NCBI RefSeq assembly: GCF_037975245.1
Contig: NC_092576.1
Span: 8,094,001 to 8,158,000, forward strand
Direction: 5' to 3'
DNA from: Apostichopus japonicus
Taxonomy: Eukaryota; Echinodermata; Holothuroidea; Aspidochirotida; Stichopodidae
DNA length: 64,000 nucleotides
This document shows, piece by piece, positions 1 through 12,900 of the stretch (positions are counted from its first letter, which is position 1; each line of letters opens with the position of its first letter). The notes under the pieces were generated by a model. The model ran no database searches. It was not told the origin of the DNA and was given only the letters and a program-made list of their open reading frames with translations. The position numbers and the translations under genes were made by a program.

Positions 1-2095
1 AGGAAATAAATACATACGTTCATCGGAAACTTTTTTGTATGGATATACATACCATCTTGACTGGAAATTGCCGACAGTGCATCATTCAAAATTCTTCTAT
101 ATTCTTTTTTCTGGAGTGAGTCCAAATAAGGAAAAAAGTGCTCAATTTTGTATTCAAATTCTGGTGACATGTCCACTACAATATTACCGACGTATGCCTT
201 AATATGTCCCTCTAAAGCCTGCACTTAATTCAGCAGAACCGCCCTCCATCATTTCATTTTCCCCCGTTTCCTTCAGCAGGAATAAACAAAAGAGGTTTTT
301 TTCTTGCGAACAGCAATTAAAGAAACCAAGATTACACTGAATGATATCATACATATACAAATATGTAACCACAGATCTGCAAATTGATTTTGAAATGATA
401 ATTTAAAGAACATTACCCCCAATGTATTCCCCTTCGCCGACTCGATGACATCTTTGAGTGCTGCTAATGTAAGATGAAATATTCATGACGGATGAACAAG
501 AAAATGAATTTAATTGCTTTGATATAGAGCGTTCTTTGCCCAACTCAAATATGTCAATTGGTAATCATTCATCCGCTACCATTCTAAATTAAAAACAAAA
601 CTTTTCAAAAGAAAATAATTAAAATCATTCATCGGAAACCTTTTTTGTATGGATATACATACCTTCTAGATCGAAATTTGCCAACACATTATAATCTTGA
701 ATACTTCCAAATTGTTCCTTCTGGAGTGAGTGCAAATAAGGAAAAAATTGCTCAATTTTGTATCTAAATTTTGGTGATATCTTCTCTACAGGAATACCGA
801 CATATGCCTTATTATGGTTCTTGTAAAGCATAACATAGCGCCTACAATTAATTCAGCAGTACCACCCTCCATCATGTCATTTTCCTCCGTTTCCTTCAGC
901 AGGAATAACTAAAGAAGGTTTTTTTTTCGAGCAGCAATTTAAGAAACCAACAGTACACTGAAAGTTATCATACATATACAAAATATGTAACTACAGATCT
1001 GCAAATTGATTTTGAAATGATTATTTAATGAAAATTACCCCAAATTTATTCCTCTTCAGCCACTCCATGACTTCTTTGTCTGCAAATGAAGATAAAATAT
1101 CCATGACGGATAAACCAGAAAACGAATTTCATTGCTTTGATATAGAGCGTTTCTTTGCCCAACTAAAATGTGTCAATTGGTTATCATGCATCCACTGTCA
1201 TTCTAAATTAAAAACAGAACTTGTCAAACTTGTCAAAAGTAAATAATTACATACAATCATCGGAAACTGTTTTTGTATGGATATACATACCTTCTAGATC
1301 GAAATTTGCCGACACTTTATCATCTTGAATACTTCCAAATTGTTCCTTTTGAAGTGAGTGCAAATAAGGAAAAAATTGCTCAATTTTGTATTTAAATTCT
1401 GGTTACATGTCCACTACAGTATTACCGACATATGCCTTATTATGGTTCTTGTAAAGCATAACATAGCGCCTACAATTAATTCAGCAGTACCACCCTCCAT
1501 CATTTCATTTTCCTCCGTTTCCTTCAGCAGGAATAAACAAAAGAGGGTTTTTTTTATCGAACAGCAATTTAAGAAACCAAGATTACACTGAATGTTATCA
1601 TACATATACAAAATATGTAACCACAGATCTGAAAAGTGATTTTGAAATAAAAATTTAATGAAAATTACCCTCAATTTATTCCCCTCCAGCCACTTCATGA
1701 CTTCTTTGATTTCTACAAATGTAAGATAAAATATTCATGACGGATAAACAAGAAAATGAATTTAATTGCTTCGATATAGAGCGTTTCTTTGCCCAACTCA
1801 AATATGTCAATTGGTAGTCATTCATCCGCCACCATTCTAAATTAAAAACAGAACTTGTCAAACTTGTCTAAAGAAAATAATAACATACATTCATCGGAAA
1901 TTTTTTTGTATGGATATACATACCTTCTAGATCGGAATTTGCCAACACATTATAATCTTGAATACTTCCAAATTGTTCCTTCTGGAGTTGGTGCAAATAA
2001 GGAAAAATGTGCTCAATTTTTTATTCAAATTTTGGTGATATCTTCTCTACAGGATTAGCGATATATGCCTGATTATGTTCTTCTAAAGCATAACA
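1..2095 (-). repeat. Four tandem units (about 610-635 bases) of decaying two-exon modules
   Basis: The motif CATCGGAAA recurs at about 21, 630, 1258 and 1892, giving unit spacings of 609, 628 and 634. On the - strand each unit reads as a short exon (in copy 1 about 417-463, containing LKDVIESAKGNTLG; in copy 3 the matching stretch reads IKEVMKWLEGNKLR), flanked by an AG acceptor and a GTAAT donor. An intron of roughly 200 bases follows, then a longer exon of about 170-180 bases ending at a GTATGT donor. The longer exon is open in copy 1 (SPEFEYKIEHFFPYLDSLQK) and copy 2 (SPKFRYKIEQFFPYLHSLQK). Copies 3 and 4 carry in-frame stops and copy 2 has a one-base indel near the acceptor. I do not recognise the family. 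A short + strand frame also crosses the unit, but copies differ there at replacement sites. Most likely an expanded exon cassette in decay. Confidence 0.5.
625..844 (-). pseudogene. Unrecognised exon-like ORF, copy 2 of the tandem module
   Basis: This is the best-preserved longer exon of the module. A likely TTAATTGTAG acceptor lies near 845 and a GTATGT donor just below 678. The open frame is about 68 codons, is rich in Phe, Lys and Gln and contains KIEQFFPYLHSLQKEQFGSI. The same peptide with substitutions can be read in the neighbouring units, two of which have stops. No catalytic motif, signal peptide or membrane segment is visible. Whether it is still spliced into a transcript that runs leftward out of the window cannot be decided here. 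Confidence 0.35.
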
Positions 2096-2099
2096 TAGC

Positions 2100-3140
2100 G
2101 CTAACAAGGGTATCGCGACCACAATTAACAACCGTTTGTCACGAACGGGAAAACCTTTGGTAGCCATAATTTAAGTTGCTTGGTACAAACTGAGTTGTTC
2201 TACGTAGCGCTGTCCGTTGTTGCATGGAAGGCGAACCAAAATAAGCCGATATCTACATAACATGATACAGTCAAATAGCATTCACTTCGCATATAGGAAT
2301 TCAATTTGCCATCAGCAACTCTCGTTTGGAAGACTATCGTTTAGTTTTTACTGGTCCGTACAAAGGTTTACCCTTATCTAGACTTTGTATTGCATAGAAG
2401 AAGTACCGTGATATAATGCGTGTGTTAATTGTATATATTCAAACAAGACTACATATCTCTAGGATTAATTATTTACAAACCCACAGAGACTTGATGAAAA
2501 GTTGGACTTTACTTCCTTGCTCTAATGTAAATCATTAAAAACTAATAGATAAAGTTAATGAATATTGTTTCATTATATAATATCTACGTATTCTCTGAAT
2601 AATTGCAAACTAATGCAGTAAAATATGCTTTAAGTTGTCTAAGTAGTCCACTTGACATCACAGGTTGCAGCCGAATTATTAGACTAGAAATTTGATATTA
2701 AAATTCATACTTACGTATTCAATAAGGCATAGCGAAATGTATTGTCCGTATCAAATAATGTTGGTTCCAGTACACTAAAGATGTACCTATCCAATGTAAT
2801 ACACAATGAGAATACGCCGATGAGTTTCATTTTCACTTTGCGTTGTAAGCCTATGATCAAGAACTTACACTGCATATTCAACTGTCATGAATTTTGAACA
2901 TATATCAACTCGGTATTACTAATGCGATGCCTATTGTTATTGTATGTATTGCCGTAATAGGAAATTTAATTGGTGTACGACTTTCTTTATTTTCGAACAG
3001 GTCATGAAGATGTTACTGAGCAGGATATTGATATAAAAGCAGTGTTTATTTAGGACGAAATGAAATTTGAATTAGTTTATATAAGGGGATTTTCAATGGA
3101 AAAAGAGAAACATCTCAGCTTTATATAACGTGTTTGGCTT
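2100..3140. other. Noncoding, no recognisable feature
   Basis: AT-rich sequence with no convincing ORF, RNA gene or element end. The tandem modules stop near 2095, where the sequence becomes unique. Confidence 0.5.
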
Positions 3141-3144
3141 ATTG

Positions 3145-3960
3145 TAGCGTAATAATAATAACTTTTTAATATAGCGCCAAATACCAAAAGGCCTCTAGCA
3201 CTTTACAAAACCTAAAACAAATAGAAACAAAATGACAGAGAAATCAAAGGAATAAAAAGTCTAGAAAACACATAATCGAAAATTAAACAGTATGTAAAAT
3301 ACGAACACAAAAATCTAAAACACGAGAAGATTATAAAACAGACCAAAACCTATAAAAAAGCAAAACAAAGGATAAACACATAAAATAGAGTTATGCAAAA
3401 GTAAAAGTCTAGATCAAAACACGAGTAAATAAAAGTGACAAAATCACGTTGAGAAACTAAAAAGATGTGTTTTTAAAATGTTCTTAAATATGGCGAGAGA
3501 TTTGGCAGTCTTTATGTCGTGTGGTAGGTCGTTCCAAAGCTTCGGTGCAGCGACCGAGAAAGCGCGATCTTCGTAGTTTTTGGTTGAGACGGTTTTCGGG
3601 ACCACGAGGAGTGCCTGCGATGCTGAACGGAGCGAGCGTCCCGGGGTGTAAGCAGCGAGATCTCTGATGTAAGCAGGAGAAAGACCGTTCAGTGATTTGT
3701 AGGTAAGCATTAATTAACATTTTATATACAATGCGGTCTTTCACTGGAAGCCAATGCAGCTCGTTCTTTCGCAAGGCATTTATGTTACCATACCACTTAC
3801 ACCCATGACAACTCAAGCGGCACTATTCTGTACACGTTGTAGCTTGGCAATGGCACAATTTGTTAGGCCATAGAGAAGACTGTTATTGGCATCGAGATGA
3901 GATATTACCAAGGCGTGTACAAGTCGTTCAGCAGTCGGCCGATCTATATATTTCCTTATA
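3145..3960 (-). mobile_element. CR1/Jockey-like LINE 3' fragment
   Basis: The - strand encodes the end of a non-LTR reverse-transcriptase ORF, split by frameshifts. It includes NELHWLPVKDRIVYKMLINA and then, in another frame, TYKSLNGLSPAYIRDL and APKLWNDLPHDIKTAKS. These match the well-known C-terminal LINE pattern (LHWLPV..RI.YK, Y..L....P.Y, LWN.LP..I). Toward lower coordinates the 3' UTR ends in a TATAGCGC stretch and AATAATAATAA near 3150. The same tail type occurs at 26289 and 42493. The 5' part is missing and the copy is dead. Confidence 0.8.
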
Positions 3961-3999
3961 GAGAATACGACTATCGGTTGATTACAGTAACTAACAACT

Positions 4000-6342
4000 A
4001 TTATATGGGCTTCATTGATTTCTTATCGGGATACCGCAGATACCTATTTAACCGGTATGTATTTTTCTGTTAACAATGAAAAAGTACCGATAAGTCAGAT
4101 TGACAGTAAATAAATTGCAACTTATAAATGTGAAAGGAAAACTTTGTTACCACAATATGAAGGATAACATACAGGACGAACAAAGTATTTTAATTGAATG
4201 CACTTCAATCGTCCCAGGAGAATGAGAGTAGGCATAAACTGCAAATCTTCAAATGGTATGTAACAGACTATAAAACATATTTCTCCTTGATGTATTCTAA
4301 TTTCCTAATTAACTTTACAGTTTTTGAGAATGGACCCTTTAATCAGAAGCTTATCACAATTGAAGAGGCTGCGACACTTGTCTAACACATGAACCATTGC
4401 GTCAGTTCTTCACATGTAACATAAAACTCAATAGGAAAACAGAATACTGTTGTAGTCGTAAATAACATGTTTATAGAATATGCACCCGATACGCATAGAG
4501 CATACAGAAACTACTGTAAATTTTTTTAGGTTGTAAGTAGAATATTACAAGTATATGAAGAACATTGGGTGTTGGATTTCGTTTGTAATTAAGCACTGCC
4601 TTAGATGACTGAGAAGATCACGTTTTGATTGAGGTATTGGAATGTACATAACCATGCATTTGTATTAACTTTCTTGACAGCACTAGAAAGTCAAAGACAT
4701 CCTCATTTAGCCGTTAAGGGGCATTCCAGAGATCGATCACATTTTAAGCTCAATATCTTGAACCGAGATTTTGATAACACTCAGTTTGGAAATTCCTTGA
4801 CTGCAACCTCTTAAGACTTAAACCATAACTGGTCTAAATAAGTTTAAGTTATCATAGCTTGATAGGCACTCTTTGTAACAAGTTGAAATTTAATACTCTA
4901 AGGACTTTTAATATTGGACATAGACTTAGTTTAGTCTGCTAAATGAGGCTACCATATAACGCTAGTCTGACAAGGGACAGCAGGATGAGAACTGTAAATA
5001 AATATAGGTTTCGATTTCATTCTTCAAATGAACCCTGCCATCAAACCGTAGGCGTGTGGTACCCATTATGTCAAATGTTCAATAAAAGGAATATGAAATT
5101 CATTCGAAATTCCTCATACAGTCCATTGAATTGTGCAGTTAAAAGTTAAGTAGTAATAGGAAAACTCTCCAGACTTGAATAGTACTCGAATAGTCTTAAC
5201 AAGATTATATTATTAACATTCACTTTAAGGTATTCGCAGCTAAGGTAAATTTATCGGATGCCAAAACAGTCGTACTTGATTTCCAGCACTTGGTACCCTC
5301 TGAGATAGTCCATTAAACAAAGTATGTAACATTGACAATGGTAATTGATGTATTTTAAGTTGTAATTTATATTCAAGATTTCTTTAGTACAATATCACAA
5401 ATTCCGGAGGCATTAAGTAGTGCCCAATCACAATGAATGGGTTTATCTAACTACAATGATTTCTTGTATAACATCATACAGTCAACTTCCAATCTACTGC
5501 TCATAGGTGCACTCTGAAGAGTTTTACACTCAACCGAAACTCTTTTAATTCCTACCAGTTGTTACATTGGTAAGAATTTTTTCATTTAGTATTCTATGAT
5601 AATGCTTAAATAATATATTATTATACCCTATGTTGTCTCTGTCTCTCCCAACAAGCCAACATTAATAATGCTTAGAAAGTATAGTATTATATAATATACC
5701 TAAATTGCATCTCACTTAAAAGTTCATACAATCATGCTCCCCTGTTAGTAAACCTACAAATCAAGATAAAAAAATATGGAACTGAAGACCGTATGCTATA
5801 GGTATTCACCAACCTTTCTATTTCATTTAATCTAAAATTTAGTGTACCAATTAAATTAACAATAACTTTTTACCAAATTTAAACCTTTTGTAAGCTAAAT
5901 ATTCCAAGAAATGGACAATCGGTCTTCATGGGTGGGAACTGAAAGCCGTTTTGCTAGGTAATCACCAATGTCTTATTCAGTTAATCTGAAATTGAGTGTA
6001 CCAATTGTGTACCACTGACTTTGCACAACGTTAAATGCTATCATATATTTAAATATTCTATAAGAATGCTTAGAAAGTATAGTATTATACCCTTATAAGA
6101 AATACAATCATGGGTTACACGCCCACATATACATACACACACCCACACACACCCATCCGCCTGCATAACTACAAAGGTTACGAAATATGGGATGTTTTTA
6201 CAACCAACTTGGTTAGAATTAGGATATGAGATAATACACTATCGAGACGATGCTTATCTTTCATTACTGTGTATAACTTTTTAATAACAATCATGAAATG
6301 CTTACTTAGTCAACATCCTTAACCGACCAAGATAACAACATA
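4000..6342. other. Noncoding; right part is the upstream block repeated before other receptor genes
   Basis: No ORF worth calling. From about 5390 the sequence resembles 22990-24000 and 38200-39320, sharing for example TATTCTATGATAATGCTTA and the phrase around TTGTCTCTGTC. The block therefore belongs to the ancestral duplicated unit of the receptor array. Confidence 0.6.
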
Positions 6343-6664
<322 letters not shown>

Positions 6665-6765
6665 GATATACCTTTATATATACCTTTAAACCTCAAGGTT
6701 GCTTGTGATTAGATCTGTTTAAACTTGCTCAGTAATTAGATTACTTAAGGCAAGCAACAAGAAGG

Positions 6766-6973
6766 GAAAACATCAGGGTAGGAAACTTTTACATCGCCAG
6801 TTGCGAAGTTACTCATTTTGTAAATGTTGTAATTGTTGTAAAATGTTGTAAAAGCGTAATTGTTAATCGCTCGAAATCACCGTCTCTTAAACGAACAAAA
6901 GGTAAGTCCAAGTTTTAATGCTTTCGGTTCTTTCACTCATGTTGTACAGGGTAACAACTTTCTTCAATCGTCC
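6766..6973 (+). promoter_or_regulatory. Conserved 5' flank of receptor gene 1
   Basis: The 200 bases before the start codon match those before genes 2, 3 and 5 (about 28118-28305, 41310-41506 and 53470-53638). All have a pyrimidine-rich CTCATNT..(A/G)CAG just before the TTTCTTCAA..TCCATGATG start context, which could be a splice acceptor of a 5' UTR exon. A good donor (AAAGGTAAGT) is present near 6898 only in gene 1. No TATA box is clear. Confidence 0.4.
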
Positions 6974-9900
6974 ATGATGCAGGTGTTAAAACATCTTTGG
7001 ATAACCGTCGCTCTGTGCATTCTACACGGTAGGACAAAGAGTAAAGTTAATTTCTTTTTTGAAAGGTAATAGTTTATTTAACCTCGATTTAATAGAGTTA
7101 AGGACCCCTACTAAAAGGGTTACCTCGCTGCGCAGTCGCTGCGACTTCGCTGCGGAGGAATTCCTTCGCTACAAGACTTCGCAGTACATCACTTTTACTG
7201 TGACTTTGCCGTAACTTCGCAACAGCAGAAATATTACTTCGCCGCAGGGTTTTGCTCCTGCGACTAGTCGCAGCAAAGGAATATGACTTCGCAGGAGGCC
7301 CATCTTGTTGTTACTGGTCGCAGCTACTTCACGGCAAGGAAAGTTACTTCGCATGAAAGGCCTTCTTGTTGTTACTGGTCGCAGCTACTTCGCGGCAAGG
7401 AAAGTTACTTTGCAGGACAGGCCTTCTTGTTGCAACCAGTCGCAGATACTTTACGTCAAGAAATAATCACTTTACAGAAAGGTACCATTCCTGCAAATAG
7501 TTTTGGGAACTCAAGTTATAACTGCATGATCATGATTCATGGGCAGGTTTCCCTTCTGCAATTAGCTGTATTTACTACACAGTGAGAAAGCTTTCATAGT
7601 GCAGCATAATGAAGCTCATAGTGCAGGGGTTCTCCAGTTAACTTATCTTTACAACAAGGAAAAACTTACATACAATCTTACAGACTCAAACTCTACACAA
7701 ACCAAACAGATATCATACATTTTTTAGGATTTCTTTTTATTGGTTTCAATTAAAGAGCCATCATCTTTTAAATGTTTTAAATTTTCCTGTAGGAATAGAA
7801 AATATGTGGTACCACTGAACAAACTGTAATGGTTACAACATGAGGAGAGGCACATTAGAGATTATGATTTCTGTACTTTAATTCAAATTGGTTACTGTAA
7901 CATCAAGGCTTATAGATCAGCAATTAAACAATTACTGATCTTTTCATTTCTTTTAATTCGTACAGGAAACCCACAAATAACACTAAGCAATGCAAATTAT
8001 TAAATCTTTAGAATCTTAAAAGTAATCTCAAACTCTGCGAACAAAACTCAGGAAGATTCTTATTCATAATTCTACCAAACTTCACTGTAGTTTCTGTTAA
8101 TCAATTAATAGGTTTCAGTTAATAGGTTTAAAATGTTAATCAGGTTCTTAAAATTTGGAAAGTCACTGGGAAACAATCCATACTTCCCTTAAATCTATGC
8201 TGAATTTATCTACAAAACTAGGATGCTGAAACAAGTTTTGAATTTGAGGCTCTAGCGTTACATTGAGGAATTTGTTCTTCTCAAAGTCAATTGTCATCCT
8301 GCATATATTACAGTACGTTGGTCTGGCCATCTTCAACAGAGCTAAACAGGACCCACAGTAATAATACTTTTGCACTGGTGAATCTGCCTTTTCAAAATAG
8401 TTCTTAAACTTATAAAGACTACCTAGGGCAGAGTGAGTTTCCATACAATGGAGACTAATTAGTGCTAGCATATCAGACAGCTGGACATCAGTGATGGAAT
8501 GCGTAGTTGCAAATGTGAGTATCAGGAGAAGACTTGTTTCTACTGTTATCCAATGTCCTCTATAGATGTATGATGAACCACTCCTGGACTCTATCTCTGA
8601 CTCTTCATCATCTTCCAAAGGTGAAGCATCACAGGTATCATCGGACTCACCCAACGTATCCTCCCACTTATCAGAAATGTGACCATCTTGGTCAAGAGTT
8701 GCCTGCCAGTTTGTAATGTTCATTAGTTCACTTACTTCCATTGCTAAAGGTATAGATGATGGGTGGATAATTGTTGCCAGCCATATAAAATTCAGATAAG
8801 GCTGGAGTAAAAGCTACTGACTGAACATTGGATGAAGTTGGTATTTCTCTTCTACGTGGTTGGTTGTACCATGTAGGCCTAAGTTGGCCTCATGAGTTCA
8901 CTCTGAAATCAGGAGTTACACTGGGCTCTGAAAATAATATATGAAATGAAGTTAATACCTGTCAAATTTAAATAATGCAATGGGGTGTCATATTATATGG
9001 GCAATGAAGTGTCAATGTTCAGCTTAATTTTGACATGACGCAACTATCCTGGGGGTCTGAGGTGCATCATACAGTTGATAGGTGCATTAGGCCTAATAGC
9101 AGGCACCACATGTCATGATTAAAACGCAGAGTTTATTGACTGAGACATAAAGCCAGGGCTAAGGTTGTGAAATCATGCTGTTTAATCTAGCACGTCATGT
9201 CTGCGGGGGGGGGGGGGGGGCTGACTGACGTGATTATCATTCCGACTTGCTGTGGCTATTGACCCACCAACACTTGGCAACAGGCTAATTTCAATTGCTG
9301 ACTAGGCTTTGTATAGGAATTGTACGCACCAATATTTGTTTGCTGGAAATAGTTTGCTGTAAGTTCATTCCGAGTCGTTAATTTTTGAGAGTAGATCTAC
9401 AGGGAAAAAAGGGTTCAATGACACTGTAGGTATAGGCACAGACATAAGTAATCAGCATATGCAGCCAATGGATACTACTTTAATCTTTAATTATTAGAGT
9501 TAGTAAAATACTCTTAGACCTAGGCTACTACTTACAAGCATTGTAGTACCACTACTAGGCCTCGCCCTTACTATAGCATAACATAGACTTGACCCTCCTA
9601 GCCTATAGGCTATTTCTGTATCGATACTCTCCTACACTGACTGTGCATGAAGGCATATAGAAGCTTTACTCATAAGCCCCCTACTAACTAGTAGTACTAC
9701 CACACTAGCCTAGATTGAGCGTTACTAGAATGAGTATTCAAGTAGTTCGATGGGATCGTTATTACTTGGCTTGGCATCTCCAAATAAAAAATGATTAACC
9801 TCTTACTCCATCATGTATATCAATCGAATGCTGCAGCCTGCCGGGAATGATAGTAAAATAAATATAGACCGAGTAGTGACTGTACTACTACTGTAGTATA

Positions 9901-12900
9901 GTGAGTGTAAAATTATTTTTCACGTCTCGTGCAACTGCTCATGATACTACTACCAGCACGGGAACTTCGACGACTGTTGTGTAAATTTGAAGTAAACAAG
10001 TCTACACAACAGGTAACTGTTTTTTTTTTGTCCATACAATCATATAGGTTGGCTGGTTTCAACCAGGTTTAAGTACGCAGTAACAAGTTGCTAGAAAGGA
10101 TCTGATAAAAGGTGATATACTTACAACATCTCGTACAGTTTGACAAAGGGATACTGAATTGAGTTGGTTTTAATGTCTGGATGCGTGATTCCTTTAAAAA
10201 TGTATACTCCATTTCATTCATTTTTCATCCACACGATTGAATTTACATCATAACCAACAACGTAAAAATGTGCAAATTGAGTCAGATGTTGTCTATTAAG
10301 ATGATTGGCCAATCAGAAACTGCGAAGGCTTTCGATTGCGTAACAATCCATCTTTCAAATACAATACCGGCTGTATCGACATTCTGATTCTCTAGATATC
10401 TCGACTTTTAGGTTTCTTGCATGAATTCTTTATTAAAATTCTTTACGAAATACTCTATACTTTGGACCATTGTTCTGTGGAATATGAACAGAAATCGGAA
10501 TTTTCTGTGACTTTGTTAACGTTTTTACTTTGCTAGGTTTTCACGTTACCTGACTGGGTAGCCTAACTTACACTTAGTGCGTAGGTTACTGTTAGTATTG
10601 GTGTTAGTAACGAAGCAAACCTAATCCAGCCTTCTTGCTTTTGCATAACTCTTAACGTAAAAAAAATTCAATTTTTAAAAGACGAAGTGGATACAATTGC
10701 TAGGGATCTTAGGCTGCCATCTTCGCTTGGAGGTGATTGCAAGCATATCTGCCTTTTCTGGTTGATAGACAGTCAATTTGGTGTAGCCAATGGATGACGA
10801 GGGACAAATCTCAATGGCCTTTGGGGGTGAAATTCTGGACATTTTATACAGCTTCAGAAACATATGATGCATCGTTTGCTTATTGTGGTAAGTTCCAGTA
10901 AGCTAAAGGATATAAATCGACTATAGCCTTGCTAAGCCTAGGCAGTATAGTTAAGCATATTTTAGCAGAACACAGGGTAGGCTAGGCCTAGGCGGCATGC
11001 ATCACTATTATCACTTCAGGGACTCTTTTACAGTATTTCAGGCAAAGAATCCTGAACTTTAAATGTTAAAGCCTATAGCATGTCTGCTTGGAATGTAATT
11101 TGCCCATGTCTAAAGGGGTATAACTAAGCTACTGTAACTAGTTGATTAAATTCGCTATCAATCTAATTCCAGTTCCAAACAAACCAGCCAGTGAACTTGT
11201 TAATTGGAACAATGGTTCAGCCACAGATATAGCACAAAACTATTGAGTCTGTACTGTCTTTATATGACAGATGTGAAATGGGATAAATATGCTATGGCAA
11301 ATATTGAAACTGTGTATTCCTCTAAGAATGATGTGAAGATATTGCCTGTGTTTCTGTTGTGGTGGACCCTAGAGAGTGATTAAATAAAGATAGTATGATT
11401 CACGATACTAGATCCAATACGTTTTTTTTTTAAGTTAAATTGAAGTTTGCAAACTGAGCACTTGAGTTTTCTTAAAATGTAAATGAAAATATCTCACAGA
11501 AAGAGAAAGTTCTTCAGTGGTTTCCTGATATCCGCAAAGTGCGCAAACTTTCTCTCAACATCGTTGAATAGCCATTCAATCTTCGCCGATCTTCCTTGAA
11601 TAGCCAGTTATAAGCCATACACAAGTTTGGCGTATTTATTATCTTGCATATAAATGAGTCAACAGCACCAAACGTGAAAGTCCCAATTGTTGATATCTGA
11701 AACTAGAATGACCTGTATGCATGGAGGACCCACCCTCAGAATCACTCCATTTTTAAGGGAAGGCTGGCACTTGAGTTTTGATCAAGCTGAAAACGTCTTG
11801 ACATAGATATCAGTGAGAACATATCAACAGATTCTGCTCAGAATTCTCTTGCTATATTTCTTAACAGAACTTGGGTTGATGAGTATTAAGGTTGAGGCGT
11901 GTTTAAGTGTCCAGAAGTGGTATTAAAAAAAAAAGGCCATGAATAATTTGTTTAATTTGTAGAGGTCCAGATTGCTTCTAATCAGTTTGTTGTTATTTTT
12001 TTCTTTCTTTTAGGTCATTTTGAGTGATAGGGTGGATGCGTCACCACATTTGGAGAGACTTGTCATCTGCAATGTTGCCATACCAGCTGCTTGGCATAGT
12101 ACCCTTTTCTCCAAGTCTCAAATCTAAGGCTTTTCTTGTAAAGAAAATGATGGATGGTTTCTTCGAACCACAAGATATGTCAAAGGGGAACAATTCATCC
12201 GTGGTAAAGCTGTTTCCCCTGCAGATGGAAGCTATTAGATGTAAGTTAGCAGAATTCCCACATATTTTAAAGGAGGTTAGGTAGTTGGAAAAAAAAAACA
12301 TTTGACATAAATTCTGTACAGCTTCCTCCCAAATCAGCTGTAAATATACATAATGCAAATATTTCCTGTGAAACTGGCACTTCAGTTTCCTTGCTTGTAT
12401 AAGGAAGGATCTGGAGAGTAATGGCTAAGCATGGAGAAAAGACTTATAATTACTCTCAAATTTCATATCCACAATGAAAAAAATCAGCAATTCCATGAGT
12501 ATTGAATAATGATAAATTGAAGAGGATACTTATTGGTATTTGTCATTAACCTGAGGGAAATTTGCCTTTCTTCTCCAGTGTATGGTGGCAGTGTACTGAA
12601 GATCTATGCTGATGTCACATAGGCAATCAACAGCAAGTGCAGCAGAGCCAGGAGACTGATGAAGAAACTGAAGTGATGCTGACATGTTGGGGATAATGGG
12701 AGGGGGGGCAGAGGTAAATTAGAGTAGACAGTAATAATATAAGAAGTTTTACAATTAAGAGTATAGAACTAAAAATAAAGTAGTTTAGACCTACAAAGTT
12801 CTTCTGTCTTATTTTTGTTGCAGGCACCTCTCCAGGAAAGTCGCCGCAAGCCCCTTTCCTTGCGAAGTCGCAGCAAGCTAATTTCCTGCGAAGCAGCTGC

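Noticed and set aside
1028-1246. + strand ORF with FDIERFFAQLKCVNW, as an alternative gene in the tandem module
   Set aside because: The peptide recurs between units, but the differences are mostly replacements or frameshifts and there are no splice sites or start context. The - strand exon reading has better splice sites.
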